The position numbers and the translations under genes are program-made. Shown here piece by piece: positions 17,370 through 27,299 of a stretch of DNA of 64,000 nt. Numbering within the stretch: the stretch's first letter is position 1; every line of letters begins with the position of its first letter. Source of the DNA: Vibrio albus (GTDB taxonomy: Bacteria; Pseudomonadota; Gammaproteobacteria; Enterobacterales; Vibrionaceae); assembly GCF_003144035.1 (NCBI RefSeq), contig NZ_QFWT01000002.1:186001-250000 (forward strand), given 5' to 3'. The notes under the pieces were generated by a model. That model saw only the letters and a list, made by a program, of their open reading frames with translations. It ran no database searches and was not told the DNA's origin.

Positions 17370-18212
17370 CTAAACGGATGAGACCGAACCTGCTCTCTCA
17401 GGATGGCTGGTTTCCGTTTCCCCTTCATGCGGCAAGCTATCCGCAACCAGAGTCGAATCCAGATCAGTGGAATCATCTTCCAGATAATCGCTGGTCGTTC
17501 CGAGTAAATCCTGAAGCTCGTCTTCGCCGGAAAGCTTGCGCTCCATCATCTCCAGTTGCTCTATCAGCTTCACTACGGTTTCCATTGAGTGAGAACTGGA
17601 TCTGGCATGCAGATAGTGAATGCCTTTTTTCAGTAATTCTTTCGCAATCACCATCTGTTTGCGTTCTATGGCATAGTTGACTCGTTTGATCAGGTTACCA
17701 ATGATGATACGTGTCTGATAATTATCCAGCCTGGCGTTCTCATGCACAAACATATTGGTATTAATCTGTCTTTTGGAATGGCCGTTCCGGACAACCACCC
17801 GCAGTTTTTTCAGGGACTTTAGTAGTTCAATGGCTTCCAGTTCATTTCCCGGGACTTCGAAAGAAGATTTACTGACAGGTGAAGAGCCTCCCTCTATCAG
17901 ACTGATTTTATTTTGTACATACTCTATTTTACTGATTAATTTTGTATTATCAGGTTCGAATTCAACCAAATCCGTCAATATAGTGAGTAGTCTGCGATAC
18001 AGACAAATAAATAGCGGCTTACTAAACGGTAATTTCTGAGCGGCTGATAGTAACTCTTTAATAACCCTTAAGTTATGTAGTAACTTCGCCTTTTCTTTTC
18101 TTCGGGTGGCATCCACGCGCGCGCGGTACTGAGCCCTTACCTGAAGGAACAAAAACAAAGCACCAACGCCGGACAGAAAGGTGACTACATAGCCGGTAAA
18201 ATCTAAATTCAT
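17370..18212 (-). CDS. unrecognised membrane-anchored protein
   Basis: 280 residues, no family recognised. One N-terminal membrane segment (YVVTFLSGVGALFLFLQV, residues 8-25) is followed by a basic stretch (RARVDATRRKEKAK) suggesting a cytoplasmic body. The middle is helical and basic, with KSLKKLRVVVRNGHSKRQ and a region like a degenerate helical hairpin (residues 160-230). The last 45 residues are acidic and Ser/Thr-rich (DDSTDLDSTLVADSL), probably disordered. It ends 7 bp from the Nif3-like gene in convergent orientation. It is probably a real gene, since the frame is long, has domain-like texture and no competitor. Confidence 0.7.
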   Translation of the reverse strand: MNLDFTGYVVTFLSGVGALFLFLQVRAQYRARVDATRRKEKAKLLHNLRVIKELLSAAQKLPFSKPLFICLYRRLLTILTDLVEFEPDNTKLISKIEYVQNKISLIEGGSSPVSKSSFEVPGNELEAIELLKSLKKLRVVVRNGHSKRQINTNMFVHENARLDNYQTRIIIGNLIKRVNYAIERKQMVIAKELLKKGIHYLHARSSSHSMETVVKLIEQLEMMERKLSGEDELQDLLGTTSDYLEDDSTDLDSTLVADSLPHEGETETSHPERAGSVSSV

Positions 18213-18334
18213 TGTATGCCTTTATATACCTTAGATAAGCAAGTTCAGAACGGGGAAACTTCAGAAGACATTAGAGTACACCCTACGGTAAATATCCGTT
18301 ATATATATAGCATTTTCCGCTTAGAGTGAACAAA

Positions 18335-19297
18335 CTAAAGCCAGCGTTTTTTCCTGAACAAAACCAATAAACTGACGCCGATAACAAGCATCACGACCCA
18401 AACAATAAAATACCCTGATGAATATTTGAGCTCGGGCATATTTTCAAAGTTCATCCCATAGATACCCGCAATAAACGTCAGCGGCACGAAAATAGCGGTA
18501 ATCACGGTCAGTACCTGCATGGTTTTGTTCAACTGATGCGAGCTCAGAGAGATATAACCTTCAATCAGGTCACCGCACAGATCGTAATACATACTGCACA
18601 AACTCTCTATGCGCTCAAACTTATCGTGTACATCCCTGAAACTATGCTTGACTTCATTATCTTCGACATTGATAAACCGGCTACCGCCACTCAGTAACTG
18701 GTCGGTTAATTTAGTATGATATCGGGAGGTTCTCAGTAATTTTCGTAAGTGAGACTTTAAAGAAATGAGCTTATGCATGACCTGATCATCCGGATTCTCC
18801 AGCATGGTATCTTCCAGCTCAGTGATATCATTTTCCGCTTCCAGAATCACATCAACATACCTCTGAGCGGATGCATTCATGATTTTACTCAACAGCAATG
18901 ATGGCGTAACAATCAGCTGAGTAAGCTTGCCATGCTCCCACAAAGTATCGACACCAATGGATGGCATGGACCGCTTAGTGATCAGCAGAACGTCATTGAC
19001 GAAGAACGCCAGTGGCAAGGTCGTTATGTTAAGCAGCCCTTCGCAGGAACTGAACCCGCGGTACAACACAAAACAGTTCTCTTCAAACTCCTCCATTTTG
19101 GGAGGATGACGAAGCCGTTGTGAATCCTGAATAGCCAGACGGTGACAACCGAGTTGTCTCAGAATACCTTCATCTTCAGAAGATAATTCATCGTCGATAT
19201 CGATCCAGAGATACCCCTCATTTTGTAAAAATGTGTCCACATATTCTCTGCCACCGTAGCTCAGTGTCTGGCCGGAAAAGTAAGCTGTTCTAATCAT
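18335..19297 (-). CDS. CorA-family divalent cation channel
   Basis: 320-residue inner-membrane protein of the CorA/ZntB superfamily. A large cytoplasmic alpha/beta and coiled-helix domain precedes two C-terminal membrane segments with the selectivity motif YGMNFENMPEL between them. The tail is RKKRWL. GMN favours Mg2+/Co2+ transport over the GVN of E. coli ZntB. The start at 19297 follows GGAGAT; a 12-codon longer frame exists. Confidence 0.9.
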   Translation of the reverse strand: MIRTAYFSGQTLSYGGREYVDTFLQNEGYLWIDIDDELSSEDEGILRQLGCHRLAIQDSQRLRHPPKMEEFEENCFVLYRGFSSCEGLLNITTLPLAFFVNDVLLITKRSMPSIGVDTLWEHGKLTQLIVTPSLLLSKIMNASAQRYVDVILEAENDITELEDTMLENPDDQVMHKLISLKSHLRKLLRTSRYHTKLTDQLLSGGSRFINVEDNEVKHSFRDVHDKFERIESLCSMYYDLCGDLIEGYISLSSHQLNKTMQVLTVITAIFVPLTFIAGIYGMNFENMPELKYSSGYFIVWVVMLVIGVSLLVLFRKKRWL

Positions 19298-19358
19298 AAA
19301 CCCATCTCCGAAAAATATACGTTCTGTACCCACACTCCCGTCCAGAGTCTGTCTGCCC

Positions 19359-19949
19359 CTATGGCTTCAGCCAACCTTTTGCTACGGCTTCGTCTATCAC
19401 CTGCATCGCTTTGTCCCACAGAATCACAGAGCCTTGCTCAATTCTCTGGTTAACCTTTACCACCTGCTGCTTTGCCACGCCGTGCTCAAGCCAGCTCTGA
19501 CCATTATTATTGTAGTTCATAAGCATAGGAATAATCCGGTCCAAGGCTTTGGCAAATTTTGCTTCCGCTGTTTCTGCCTGCTCAAACTCTAGCCAGACAG
19601 CCTTAAGTGCTTCCCCCTGATCCGCAGGTAACATACCGAACAGCCTGTCTGCGGCTGCCAGCTCTTTCTCTTCCTGCGCCTGCAAAGCAACCGTATCATA
19701 GACAAATGTGTCTCCGGCATCGATCTCAACAATATCGTGCAGAAGCAGCATCTTAACCACTTTACTGATATCAACGGGCTCATTAGCGTGCTCCTCAAGA
19801 AGCAATGCCATCAGGGCCACATGCCAACTGTGCTCTGCGCTGTTTTCCAAGCGCATTTCATCACTGAGCACCCGGGTTCTTCGCAGTACGGATTTTAGCT
19901 GATCAAGCTCCATGATCAGCGCTAACTGTTGTTCTAATCTGATATTCAT
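19359..19949 (-). CDS. HD-domain hydrolase (YfbR/HDDC2-like)
   Basis: 196-residue HD-superfamily protein. Metal ligands are visible: His in ENSAEHSWHVALM (about residues 37-49), the HD pair in LLLHDIVEIDAGDTF (68-82), and an Asp in AKALDRIIPMLMN. This resembles YfbR and human HDDC2, which are 5'-deoxynucleotidases; the substrate here is not certain. It overlaps neither neighbour and lies between the CorA and Nit genes on the same strand. Confidence 0.87.
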   Translation of the reverse strand: MNIRLEQQLALIMELDQLKSVLRRTRVLSDEMRLENSAEHSWHVALMALLLEEHANEPVDISKVVKMLLLHDIVEIDAGDTFVYDTVALQAQEEKELAAADRLFGMLPADQGEALKAVWLEFEQAETAEAKFAKALDRIIPMLMNYNNNGQSWLEHGVAKQQVVKVNQRIEQGSVILWDKAMQVIDEAVAKGWLKP

Positions 19950-19972
19950 TCTGTTCTCCCGGTTTTCCTGTG

Positions 19973-20830
19973 TTACTTTTCACCGTCAGCTTTTTCATCT
20001 TTAGCTTTTTCATTTTTAAATACGGAAGAAAACCTTGCCTGTTGGGTCAATGGCATTTTTTCCCGTACAGCCGCCGTGATCTTATGGTCAAGTATCGCCG
20101 TTAACATCCCGGTCCCTTCAGCCAACTCTGCAACCACCTCTCCCCACGGGTTGATCACCATTGAGTGGCCCCAGGTTTCCCTTCCGTCCTGATGTACGCC
20201 TCCCTGATTGGCGGCAATAATCCAGCACTGAGTTTCAATAGCTCGGGCTTTCAACAGAGTCTCCCAATGCGCTCTTCCCGTCGTGGCGGTAAATGCCGCT
20301 GGTACCAGAATCACTTCCGCCCCTGCCCGCCTAAGCTCTGCGTAGAGGTGAGGGAAACGCAGGTCATAACAGATCGACAGCCCCGTTTTGCCCAGAGGGG
20401 TTTCAGTCAGGACGACGTGGTTACCCGGCATAAAGGTTTCTGATTCTCGGTATCTTGCATGCGCATCGGCCACATCGACATCAAACATATGCAGTTTATC
20501 GTAATGAGCCGTCAGCCTGCCCTCAGGGCTATAAACCAAGGTGGTGGTGGTCACTCCGTTCTCTCTCCTGATGGGCATACTGCCAACCACCAGCCATGTC
20601 TGATACGTTTGTGCTAATACCGATAGCTTTGCCTGAACCACCCCGTCACCAAGTGGCTCGGCATGTTGATGGTAATCCTCTTTCTTACCGCACACCAACG
20701 CATTCTCAGGGAGAAGTACCAGGTCAATTCCAGCATCCCGGCTTTTATCTAACTGTTGAGTAATAAAGGAAAGGTTATGCTCAGGTTCTGGCCCTGATGT
20801 CATCTGTATCACACCGACTTTTGTCATCAT
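19973..20830 (-). CDS. carbon-nitrogen hydrolase, Nit1-type deaminated glutathione amidase
   Basis: 285-residue nitrilase-superfamily enzyme with the complete Glu-Lys-Cys triad: Glu in LLPENAL (about 42), Lys in HYDKLHMFDVDV (about 112) and Cys in LSICYDLRFPH (about 154). DKLHMFDVDV is typical of Nit1/NitA-type enzymes, which repair deaminated glutathione. The last 20 residues are Lys/Glu/Asp-rich. It is upstream of the HD gene on the same strand. Confidence 0.88.
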   Translation of the reverse strand: MMTKVGVIQMTSGPEPEHNLSFITQQLDKSRDAGIDLVLLPENALVCGKKEDYHQHAEPLGDGVVQAKLSVLAQTYQTWLVVGSMPIRRENGVTTTTLVYSPEGRLTAHYDKLHMFDVDVADAHARYRESETFMPGNHVVLTETPLGKTGLSICYDLRFPHLYAELRRAGAEVILVPAAFTATTGRAHWETLLKARAIETQCWIIAANQGGVHQDGRETWGHSMVINPWGEVVAELAEGTGMLTAILDHKITAAVREKMPLTQQARFSSVFKNEKAKDEKADGEK

Positions 20831-20901
20831 TAGGTATCCATTAAGAGTGGCGACATATCCTACTGGATATCATCTTACCTTTCCCCGACTTCGGGCACAA
20901 A

Positions 20902-20928
20902 AAAACCGGTGCTAAATGCACCGGTTTT
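20902..20928 (-). terminator. pgm terminator
   Basis: AAAACCGGTGC and GCACCGGTTTT form an 11-bp stem with a 5-nt loop, followed on the minus strand by a T-run. It is 22 bp beyond the pgm stop. Confidence 0.9.
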
Positions 20929-20949
20929 CTATTAAATCAATCAGTTAAT

Positions 20950-22596
20950 TTACAGGCCAGCGTCAGAGAATACCTGATTAACGATTTCCTGAGCTTCCTG
21001 TTCAATCTGCTTAAGGTGCTCTTCACCTTTAAAGCTTTCACAGTAAATCTTATAGATATCTTCGGTACCGGAAGGACGAGCCGCGAACCAACCATTATCG
21101 GTTGTCACCTTCAGGCCACCAATCGCCGCACCATTACCCGGAGCGTGAGTCAGACGGGCAGTAATTGGATCACCAGCCAGAGTCTCAGCCGAGACCATTT
21201 CCGGAGACAATTTTTTCAGAATATTCTTCTGCTCACCGTTAGCTACCGCCTGGATACGGTTATATTTCGACTCACCGTGCTTCGCTGCCAGCTCTTCGTA
21301 GTACTGCTGCGGGTTTTTGCCAGTTACAGCCGTGATTTCCGCCGCCAGAAGACACAGAAGAATACCGTCTTTATCCGTTGACCATGGTGTACCGTCTTTA
21401 CGAAGGAAAGAAGCTCCAGCACTTTCCTCACCGCCGAAACCAAATTTACCGCTGTACAGGCCGTCGACGAACCACTTAAAGCCCACAGGTACTTCACACA
21501 GCTCACGACCCAGATCCGCAACAACACGGTCAATCAGAGCACTGGAAACCAACGTTTTACCAACAGCGACGTCTTTACCCCAGTTATCGCGATGACGATA
21601 CAGATAATCAATACATACCGCTAGGAAGTGGTTCGGGTTCATCAAGCCTTTTGGCGTAACAATGCCATGACGGTCATAATCAGGGTCATTACCAAAAGCC
21701 AGATCGTATTCATCTTTCAGAGCCAGAAGGCCAGCCATGGCATACGGAGACGAACAGTCCATACGAACTACGCCGTCTTTATCCAGAGACATAAACTGGA
21801 AGGATGGATCAACGGCTTCACTAACCAGAGTCAGATTAAGGTTGTAGTACTGACCAATCTGACGCCAGTAATCAATGCCTGAACCACCCAATGGATCCAC
21901 ACCAATGTTAAGATTCGCTTTCTGGATCGCTTCCATATCGATAACATTGACCAAGTCTTCGATATAAGGCTTAACCAGATCTTTCTCTATCAGAAAATCA
22001 CTGGCTTTCGCATCGGCAAGAGGGACTCTCTTCACTCCCTGCATACCCGCTGCGATAATTTCATTAGCCCGATCTTCGATAGCCTGAGTTAACTCAGCTT
22101 CCGCCGGACCACCGTGAGTCGGATTATATTTGATACCACCATCTTGCGGAGGGTTATGCGACGGTGTAATCACGATACCGTCCGCTTTATCTTCGTGTTT
22201 GATGTTGTAGGTCAGAATGGCATGAGAAATACCCGGAGTCGGTGTATAGCCGCTATTTTCCTGTGTAATAACCTGAACTCCATTAGCAATTAGTACTTCC
22301 AGTACAGAAGAGAATGCCGGCTCAGAAAGTGCGTGGGTATCTTTCCCCAGGAAAAGCGGGCCCTTGGTTCCCTGTTCTGCCCTCACTTCAGCAACTGCCT
22401 GAGCAATCGCCAGAATATGGTTCTCATTAAAAGTCGACTTATCTGCGGTACCCCGGTGTCCGGAAGTTCCGAACTGAACACGGTGAGCCGGATTGTCTGA
22501 TGCCGGTTGTAGCAGAAAATAGTTAGCCACTAACGCTGGAATATTATGTAAATCTTCCTGCAAAGCCTTCTGTCCTGCGCGAGGGTGCATAGCCAT
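20950..22596 (-). CDS. pgm: phosphoglucomutase (alpha-D-glucose phosphate-specific)
   Basis: Cytoplasmic enzyme that interconverts glucose 1-phosphate and glucose 6-phosphate. The active phosphoserine is in [11 protein letters not shown], the Mg2+ loop is DPDYDRHG, and the sugar-binding loop is GGEESAGAS. The phosphate-binding end [10 protein letters not shown] is also present. I use the ATG at 22596 (548 residues), aligned with E. coli Pgm (MAIHNRAGQ). A longer frame would start inside the seqA terminator. It lies directly behind seqA, as in many enterics. Confidence 0.96.
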   Translation of the reverse strand: MAMHPRAGQKALQEDLHNIPALVANYFLLQPASDNPAHRVQFGTSGHRGTADKSTFNENHILAIAQAVAEVRAEQGTKGPLFLGKDTHALSEPAFSSVLEVLIANGVQVITQENSGYTPTPGISHAILTYNIKHEDKADGIVITPSHNPPQDGGIKYNPTHGGPAEAELTQAIEDRANEIIAAGMQGVKRVPLADAKASDFLIEKDLVKPYIEDLVNVIDMEAIQKANLNIGVDPLGGSGIDYWRQIGQYYNLNLTLVSEAVDPSFQFMSLDKDGVVRMDCSSPYAMAGLLALKDEYDLAFGNDPDYDRHGIVTPKGLMNPNHFLAVCIDYLYRHRDNWGKDVAVGKTLVSSALIDRVVADLGRELCEVPVGFKWFVDGLYSGKFGFGGEESAGASFLRKDGTPWSTDKDGILLCLLAAEITAVTGKNPQQYYEELAAKHGESKYNRIQAVANGEQKNILKKLSPEMVSAETLAGDPITARLTHAPGNGAAIGGLKVTTDNGWFAARPSGTEDIYKIYCESFKGEEHLKQIEQEAQEIVNQVFSDAGL

Positions 22597-22627
22597 TATT
22601 ATTATTCCTTTTATCTCAAGTACAAAA

Positions 22628-22666
22628 AAAACCTTATAACATAGTGGTAACATATTATAAGGTTTT
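22628..22666 (-). terminator. seqA terminator
   Basis: 12-bp perfect stem (22628-22639 with 22655-22666, AAAACCTTATAA / TTATAAGGTTTT) followed on the minus strand by a T-run. It lies between seqA and pgm. Confidence 0.8.
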
Positions 22667-22676
22667 GTATCTTTTG

Positions 22677-23267
22677 TTAAATTGAACTACAAACTTTTTC
22701 GATTAAATCAGCCTGAAATCCCATTCTTGTCATAAGCTGATCAACCATTTGACGTTTTCGGTTGGTATTATTATTCGTGATAACCCAGAATGGCGTGTTC
22801 GGGATTAACCTTGGTTTGGTTGTTTTTCCGCTTGCCAGTAGCACGTCTTCGTTCTCAGCAAAATAAACTCTTGTCCTGCCTTTAACCTGAGCCGCCTCAG
22901 CAAAACTAACGTTGTCAATGTGATACAGTGAAGAAAGCACCAGCATAAATCGGTCAATGGCTTTATTGCTCGCTGCAAATTCATCAGAAATCAGTAACGA
23001 CCGCATCGTCTTAACACCATCTACTGTTGTTTTCTGACCTGCCTCTTTTCCAACCACAATTCCATTCTGTGGTTCGGCTTTTTCCATGTTCACAGAGGAT
23101 TCTTTTGTATCCGGTATGATTAATGACGCCTCCGTTGCAGCAGGTTCTGACACAATAGATCCTACATTCAACAAACGTCTCAAAATATCCGATGCGCTCT
23201 CGCCAATATGCTGGGTTTGGCTGGCAATATAGCGGTATAGATCCTCATCAACCTCAATTGTTTTCAT
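22677..23267 (-). CDS. seqA: negative regulator of replication initiation SeqA
   Basis: Binds hemimethylated GATC sites at oriC and behind forks, delaying re-initiation. The N-terminal oligomerisation region ([20 protein letters not shown], then [11 protein letters not shown]) and the C-terminal DNA-binding domain ([20 protein letters not shown], then [18 protein letters not shown]) are both typical. The 196 residues have a somewhat longer linker than E. coli SeqA (181). Diverges from the ybfF-like esterase. Confidence 0.96.
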   Translation of the reverse strand: MKTIEVDEDLYRYIASQTQHIGESASDILRRLLNVGSIVSEPAATEASLIIPDTKESSVNMEKAEPQNGIVVGKEAGQKTTVDGVKTMRSLLISDEFAASNKAIDRFMLVLSSLYHIDNVSFAEAAQVKGRTRVYFAENEDVLLASGKTTKPRLIPNTPFWVITNNNTNRKRQMVDQLMTRMGFQADLIEKVCSSI

Positions 23268-23361
23268 TCGCTTTTCACAATCTCATTGTTTTAAAATCTT
23301 GATGATTATAACCAGATCTAACATGATACTCTACGCCAATCCCACTACGAATAAGAGAAAA

Positions 23362-24129
23362 ATGTCAGCCTTACTTAATTACAGACAAAAAGGAACCGGT
23401 CAGACTATCCTGCTGATTCATGGCTTGTTTGGTAACATGGACAATCTTGGATTACTGGAAAGAGATCTGGTATCTGACTATCAGGTAGTCAGTCTGGATC
23501 TGCGCAACCACGGAAAATCCTTCCATTCAGAAGAACACAATTATCAGGTAATGGCTGACGATGTTATCGCTCTAATCCGACACCTGGAACTTGAAAATGT
23601 CACCCTGATAGGCCACTCAATGGGCGGAAAGGTTGCGATGAAGGTGACGACTCAACTTCCCCGGACTGTTAGTCGGCAAATCATTATGGATATTGCCCCT
23701 TTTGCTTATCAGGAAAGAAAGCATGATGCGGTATTTGCAGGCTTAAAAGCCGTATTAGAGAAATCACCGTCCAGCCGTTCCGAAGCAATGCACATTCTCG
23801 CGGAGCATATCCATACGGAAGGGGTCAGACAATTTCTGGGAAAATCACTATATCGACAAAAAGAGGGGTTTACCTGGCGTTTTAATGTACCTTCTCTGGA
23901 AAAAAACTACCTTTCCATTCTAGACTGGAAAGAAGAAGACGTTTGTGATGTACCAACGCTATTCCTGAAAGGAGAAAACTCCGATTATCTGACCAGCGAA
24001 CACCAACAAGCCGTCAACGCACAATTTTCACAGGTAAAAGCCCATGTCATCAGCAATACCGGACACTGGCTACATGCCGAAAAACCCTTACAGGTCACAA
24101 GGGCAATCAAGCGTTTTCTAATAAAATAA
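23362..24129 (+). CDS. ybfF: alpha/beta-hydrolase esterase, YbfF family
   Basis: 255-residue esterase with oxyanion loop LLIHGLFGNMDNLG, nucleophile Ser in IGHSMGGKVAM (about 92) and a catalytic His in TGHWLHAEKP near the end. RNHGKSFH also matches YbfF. I choose the ATG at 23362 by alignment with E. coli YbfF; 21 extra in-frame codons upstream look non-coding. The ybfF-seqA divergence is conserved in Gammaproteobacteria. Confidence 0.9.
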   Translation: MSALLNYRQKGTGQTILLIHGLFGNMDNLGLLERDLVSDYQVVSLDLRNHGKSFHSEEHNYQVMADDVIALIRHLELENVTLIGHSMGGKVAMKVTTQLPRTVSRQIIMDIAPFAYQERKHDAVFAGLKAVLEKSPSSRSEAMHILAEHIHTEGVRQFLGKSLYRQKEGFTWRFNVPSLEKNYLSILDWKEEDVCDVPTLFLKGENSDYLTSEHQQAVNAQFSQVKAHVISNTGHWLHAEKPLQVTRAIKRFLIK

Positions 24130-24277
24130 ACAACTTGGTAAGCCCTTGTTTCAATAACGCTTCGCATTAACTTTACCAAACAAAAATGGTATAGTTACGC
24201 CACAAATTTGGTCATTAGACATGATAACCAGCCCAAAAGGCCGACGTTAACAGATAAATCAAACAGGTAAACATATT

Positions 24278-24805
24278 ATGGCAAGTGTAGGTCTCTTCTT
24301 TGGCAGTGATACTGGTAATACAGAAGCTGTAGCAAAAATGATTCAAACAAAGTTAAGTGAAAAGCTGGTTCACGTTCAGGATATAGCCAAAAGCAGTAAA
24401 GAAGACGTCGACAATTTTGATCTACTGATTCTGGGTATCCCAACCTGGTACTATGGTGAAGCTCAATGTGACTGGGATGACTTCTTCCCTGAGTTGGAAG
24501 CCATTGACTTTTCAACCAAACTCGTCGCGATTTTTGGCTGTGGCGATCAGGAAGATTATGCAGAGTATTTCTGTGACGCAATGGGCACTATTCGCGATAT
24601 TGTCGAAACGAAAGGTGGTACAATCCTTGGACACTGGTCTACTGAAGGATATGAATTCGAGGCATCAAAAGCATTAGTCGATGATGAAACATTTGTCGGA
24701 TTATGTATTGATGAAGACCGTCAGCCAGAGCTCACTGAAGAGCGAGTGACAAAATGGGTCAATCAGATTTACGATGAAATGTGTCTGGCTGAGCTCGAAG
24801 ATTAA
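24278..24805 (+). CDS. fldA: flavodoxin I
   Basis: FMN electron carrier of 175 residues. The phosphate-binding loop GSDTGNTEAVA follows the first strand. The FMN-stacking residues are in IPTWYYGEAQ and CGDQEDYAEYF. It donates electrons to enzymes such as IspG/H and BioB. It lies upstream of fur, the usual fldA-fur arrangement. Confidence 0.96.
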   Translation: MASVGLFFGSDTGNTEAVAKMIQTKLSEKLVHVQDIAKSSKEDVDNFDLLILGIPTWYYGEAQCDWDDFFPELEAIDFSTKLVAIFGCGDQEDYAEYFCDAMGTIRDIVETKGGTILGHWSTEGYEFEASKALVDDETFVGLCIDEDRQPELTEERVTKWVNQIYDEMCLAELED

Positions 24806-24839
24806 ATTATTTGAGCTCTTACTATAAAAACGCCAGTAA

Positions 24840-24866
24840 ACAGACCTATTATTATCTTAGGTCTGT
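24840..24866 (+). terminator. hairpin between fldA and fur
   Basis: ACAGACCTA pairs with TAGGTCTGT (9-bp stem). There is only a short T-containing tail, so termination may be partial and some read-through into fur is likely. Confidence 0.5.
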
Positions 24867-24915
24867 GCTTTGTCTGCGCAGAACAGAGAGCACAATTTGA
24901 ATACGGAATATATTT

Positions 24916-25374
24916 ATGTCAGATAATAACAAAGCACTGAAAGATGCCGGCTTAAAAGTAACACTACCTCGCCTTAAAATTTTAGAGGTGTTACAACAGC
25001 CGGAATGCCAACACATCAGTGCCGAAGAACTTTATAAGTTGCTGATTGATCAGGGAGAGGAAATTGGTCTGGCAACAGTATACCGAGTTTTGAACCAATT
25101 CGACGATGCAGGTATCGTTACCCGTCATCATTTTGAAGGTGGTAAATCAGTATTCGAACTGGCTACTCAGAAACACCATGATCACCTTGTGTGCCTTGAT
25201 TGTGGTGCCGTTATTGAGTTTTCGGACGATGTCATCGAACAGCGTCAGAAAGAGATTGCTGATAAATATAACATCGACTTAACCAACCACAGTCTTTATT
25301 TGTACGGCAAATGTAAAGATGGGCTGTGTAAAGGTGATCACCACAACGCCGATAAGGTACATAAACCTAAATAA
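24916..25374 (+). CDS. fur: ferric uptake regulator
   Basis: Fe2+-dependent repressor of 152 residues. The winged-helix N-terminal domain includes ISAEELYKLLIDQGEEIGLA. The metal sites are in KHHDHLVCLDCGAVIEF and the C-terminal CKDGLCKGDHHN. It should control iron uptake genes; a Fur-like box is seen elsewhere in this window at 8834-8852. Expressed downstream of fldA. Confidence 0.98.
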   Translation: MSDNNKALKDAGLKVTLPRLKILEVLQQPECQHISAEELYKLLIDQGEEIGLATVYRVLNQFDDAGIVTRHHFEGGKSVFELATQKHHDHLVCLDCGAVIEFSDDVIEQRQKEIADKYNIDLTNHSLYLYGKCKDGLCKGDHHNADKVHKPK

Positions 25375-25386
25375 TTACCGCAAAGA

Positions 25387-25431
25387 ATAGTTATTTATGA
25401 AGAATAGTTATTTAAGAGATATAGTTATTTA
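25387..25431. repeat. three-copy 17-bp-period repeat after fur
   Basis: ATAGTTATTTA occurs three times at exact 17-bp spacing (25387, 25404, 25421), directly before the fur/glnS terminator. Meaning unknown; probably slippage in a 3' untranslated region. Confidence 0.8.
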
Positions 25432-25437
25432 AGGCGA

Positions 25438-25466
25438 AAAAAACCAGCATTGAATGCTGGTTTTTT
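25438..25466. terminator. bidirectional terminator between fur and glnS
   Basis: AAAACCAGCATT / AATGCTGGTTTT stem flanked by A-run and T-run, so it can end transcripts from both convergent genes. Confidence 0.9.
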
Positions 25467-25483
25467 GTTACTGTCCTGAACGT

Positions 25484-27154
25484 CTAGCTGGCAGAAATTT
25501 TTGCCCAGGTATCACGCAGGCCAACAGTACGGTTAAATACCAGTTTACTCTCAGTTGACTCTTTATTATCAACACAGAAATAACCCGTACGCTCAAACTG
25601 ATAACCGGCCTCAGGCTTCGCTTCAGCCAGACTTGGCTCCACCACACCTTGCTTAATCACTAACGATTCAGGGTTAATCACAGCCGTAAAGTCGTCTGCT
25701 GCCGCTGGGTTAGGCACCGTAAACAGACGATCATAAAGACGTATTTCTGCCGATAATCCTTTCTCTGCAGACACCCAGTGAATAACACCCTTAACCTTAC
25801 GGCCATCCTCAGGGTTCTTGCCCAGAGTATCCGCGTCATAGCTACAGAAAATAGTGGTAATGTTGCCTTCAGCGTCCTTCTCTACTCGCTCAGCTTTTAT
25901 GACATACGAGCCACGCAGGCGCACTTCCTTACCCAGCACCAAACGCTTATATTTCTTATTCGCTTCTTCACGGAAATCTTCACGCTCAATCCAGACTTCA
26001 CGGGTAAACGGTACCTCGCGAGTTCCCATTTCCGGCTTATTCGGATGATTCGCTACTGACAAGTTCTCCACTTTGCCTGCGTCAAAGTTTTCAATCACAA
26101 TTTTAACCGGGTCTAATACCGCCATTGCCCGTGGAGCATTATCATTCAGATCATCACGGATACAAGACTCCAGAGAACCAAACTCGATCATATTCTCCTG
26201 TTTGGTCACACCAATACGCTTACAGAACTCGCGAATAGAGGCTGCAGTAAACCCTCGACGACGGAGACCAGAGATTGTTGGCATACGAGGATCATCCCAA
26301 CCACTGACTAATTTATCTGTCACCAACTGATTCAGCTTCCGCTTGGACATTACCGTATATTCCAGGTTCAGTCGGCTGAATTCATACTGGCGGGGGCGGC
26401 AATCAATTGTGATATTCTCCAAAACCCAGTCATACAGGCGGCGGTTATCCTGGAATTCAAGAGTACAGATAGAATGAGTAATACCTTCCAGGGCATCCGA
26501 GATACAGTGCGTAAAATCATACATCGGATAGATGCACCACTTATCTCCCGTCTGATGGTGGTCGGCAAAGCGTACACGGTATAGTACAGGATCGCGCATA
26601 ACCATAAATGGTGACGCCATATCAATCTTCGCCCGCAGACACGCTTTACCTTCTTCAAAGCCACCAGAACGCATCTTTTCAAACAGCTCAAGGTTTTCTT
26701 CAACACTGCGCTCACGATAAGGGCTATGTTTACCTGGCTCTTTCAATGTGCCACGATATTCGCGGATCTGCTCTGGACTCAACTCTTCAACGTACGCCAA
26801 GCCCTTATTAATCAACTCAATAGCAAAGCCATAAAGCTTGTCAAAGTAGTTAGATGAGTAGCAAATCTCACCTGCCCACTCAAAGCCTAACCAGTGCACA
26901 TCATTTTTAATCGACTCGACGTATTCAATGTCTTCTTTTTCAGGGTTAGTGTCATCAAAACGTAAATTACACTGTCCCTGATAGTCCTGAGCAATACCAA
27001 AGTTCAAACAAATAGATTTCGCGTGACCGATATGCAGGTAGCCATTCGGCTCCGGCGGAAAACGAGTATGCACGCTAGTATGTGTACCATCCGCTAAGTC
27101 TTTATCAATAATCTGGCGGATAAAATTCGATGGTCGAGCCTCAGCTTCACTCAT
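25484..27154 (-). CDS. glnS: glutaminyl-tRNA synthetase
   Basis: Class I aminoacyl-tRNA synthetase of 556 residues. The HIGH motif is in [15 protein letters not shown] (about 32-46), the KMSKS-like loop in TVMSKRKL (about 269-276), and the C-terminal beta-barrel anticodon-binding domains follow. The length matches E. coli GlnS (554). Confidence 0.98.
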   Translation of the reverse strand: MSEAEARPSNFIRQIIDKDLADGTHTSVHTRFPPEPNGYLHIGHAKSICLNFGIAQDYQGQCNLRFDDTNPEKEDIEYVESIKNDVHWLGFEWAGEICYSSNYFDKLYGFAIELINKGLAYVEELSPEQIREYRGTLKEPGKHSPYRERSVEENLELFEKMRSGGFEEGKACLRAKIDMASPFMVMRDPVLYRVRFADHHQTGDKWCIYPMYDFTHCISDALEGITHSICTLEFQDNRRLYDWVLENITIDCRPRQYEFSRLNLEYTVMSKRKLNQLVTDKLVSGWDDPRMPTISGLRRRGFTAASIREFCKRIGVTKQENMIEFGSLESCIRDDLNDNAPRAMAVLDPVKIVIENFDAGKVENLSVANHPNKPEMGTREVPFTREVWIEREDFREEANKKYKRLVLGKEVRLRGSYVIKAERVEKDAEGNITTIFCSYDADTLGKNPEDGRKVKGVIHWVSAEKGLSAEIRLYDRLFTVPNPAAADDFTAVINPESLVIKQGVVEPSLAEAKPEAGYQFERTGYFCVDNKESTESKLVFNRTVGLRDTWAKISAS

Positions 27155-27245
27155 CTAAGCACCTCTAGTTTTAGTATTGTCAGAATTAAGCGCTAATGAT
27201 CCACATTTCTGCTTAATTACACAACCAGAACCTTTCATTTCATGA

Positions 27246-27274
27246 AAAAAATGCCCCCCTTTCGGGAGGCATTT
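27246..27274 (-). terminator. nagE terminator
   Basis: AAATGCC(C)CCC ... GGGAGGCATTT hairpin with a TTTCG loop. On the minus strand it is followed by seven T, about 26 bp past the nagE stop. Confidence 0.9.
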
Positions 27275-27299
27275 GTTCAATAAGTGATGAAACCTGAGT

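Noticed and set aside
17940..17965. GGTTCGAATTC resembling a tRNA T-loop
   Set aside because: No acceptor, D or anticodon stem around it; it lies in a coding frame of the membrane-anchored protein.
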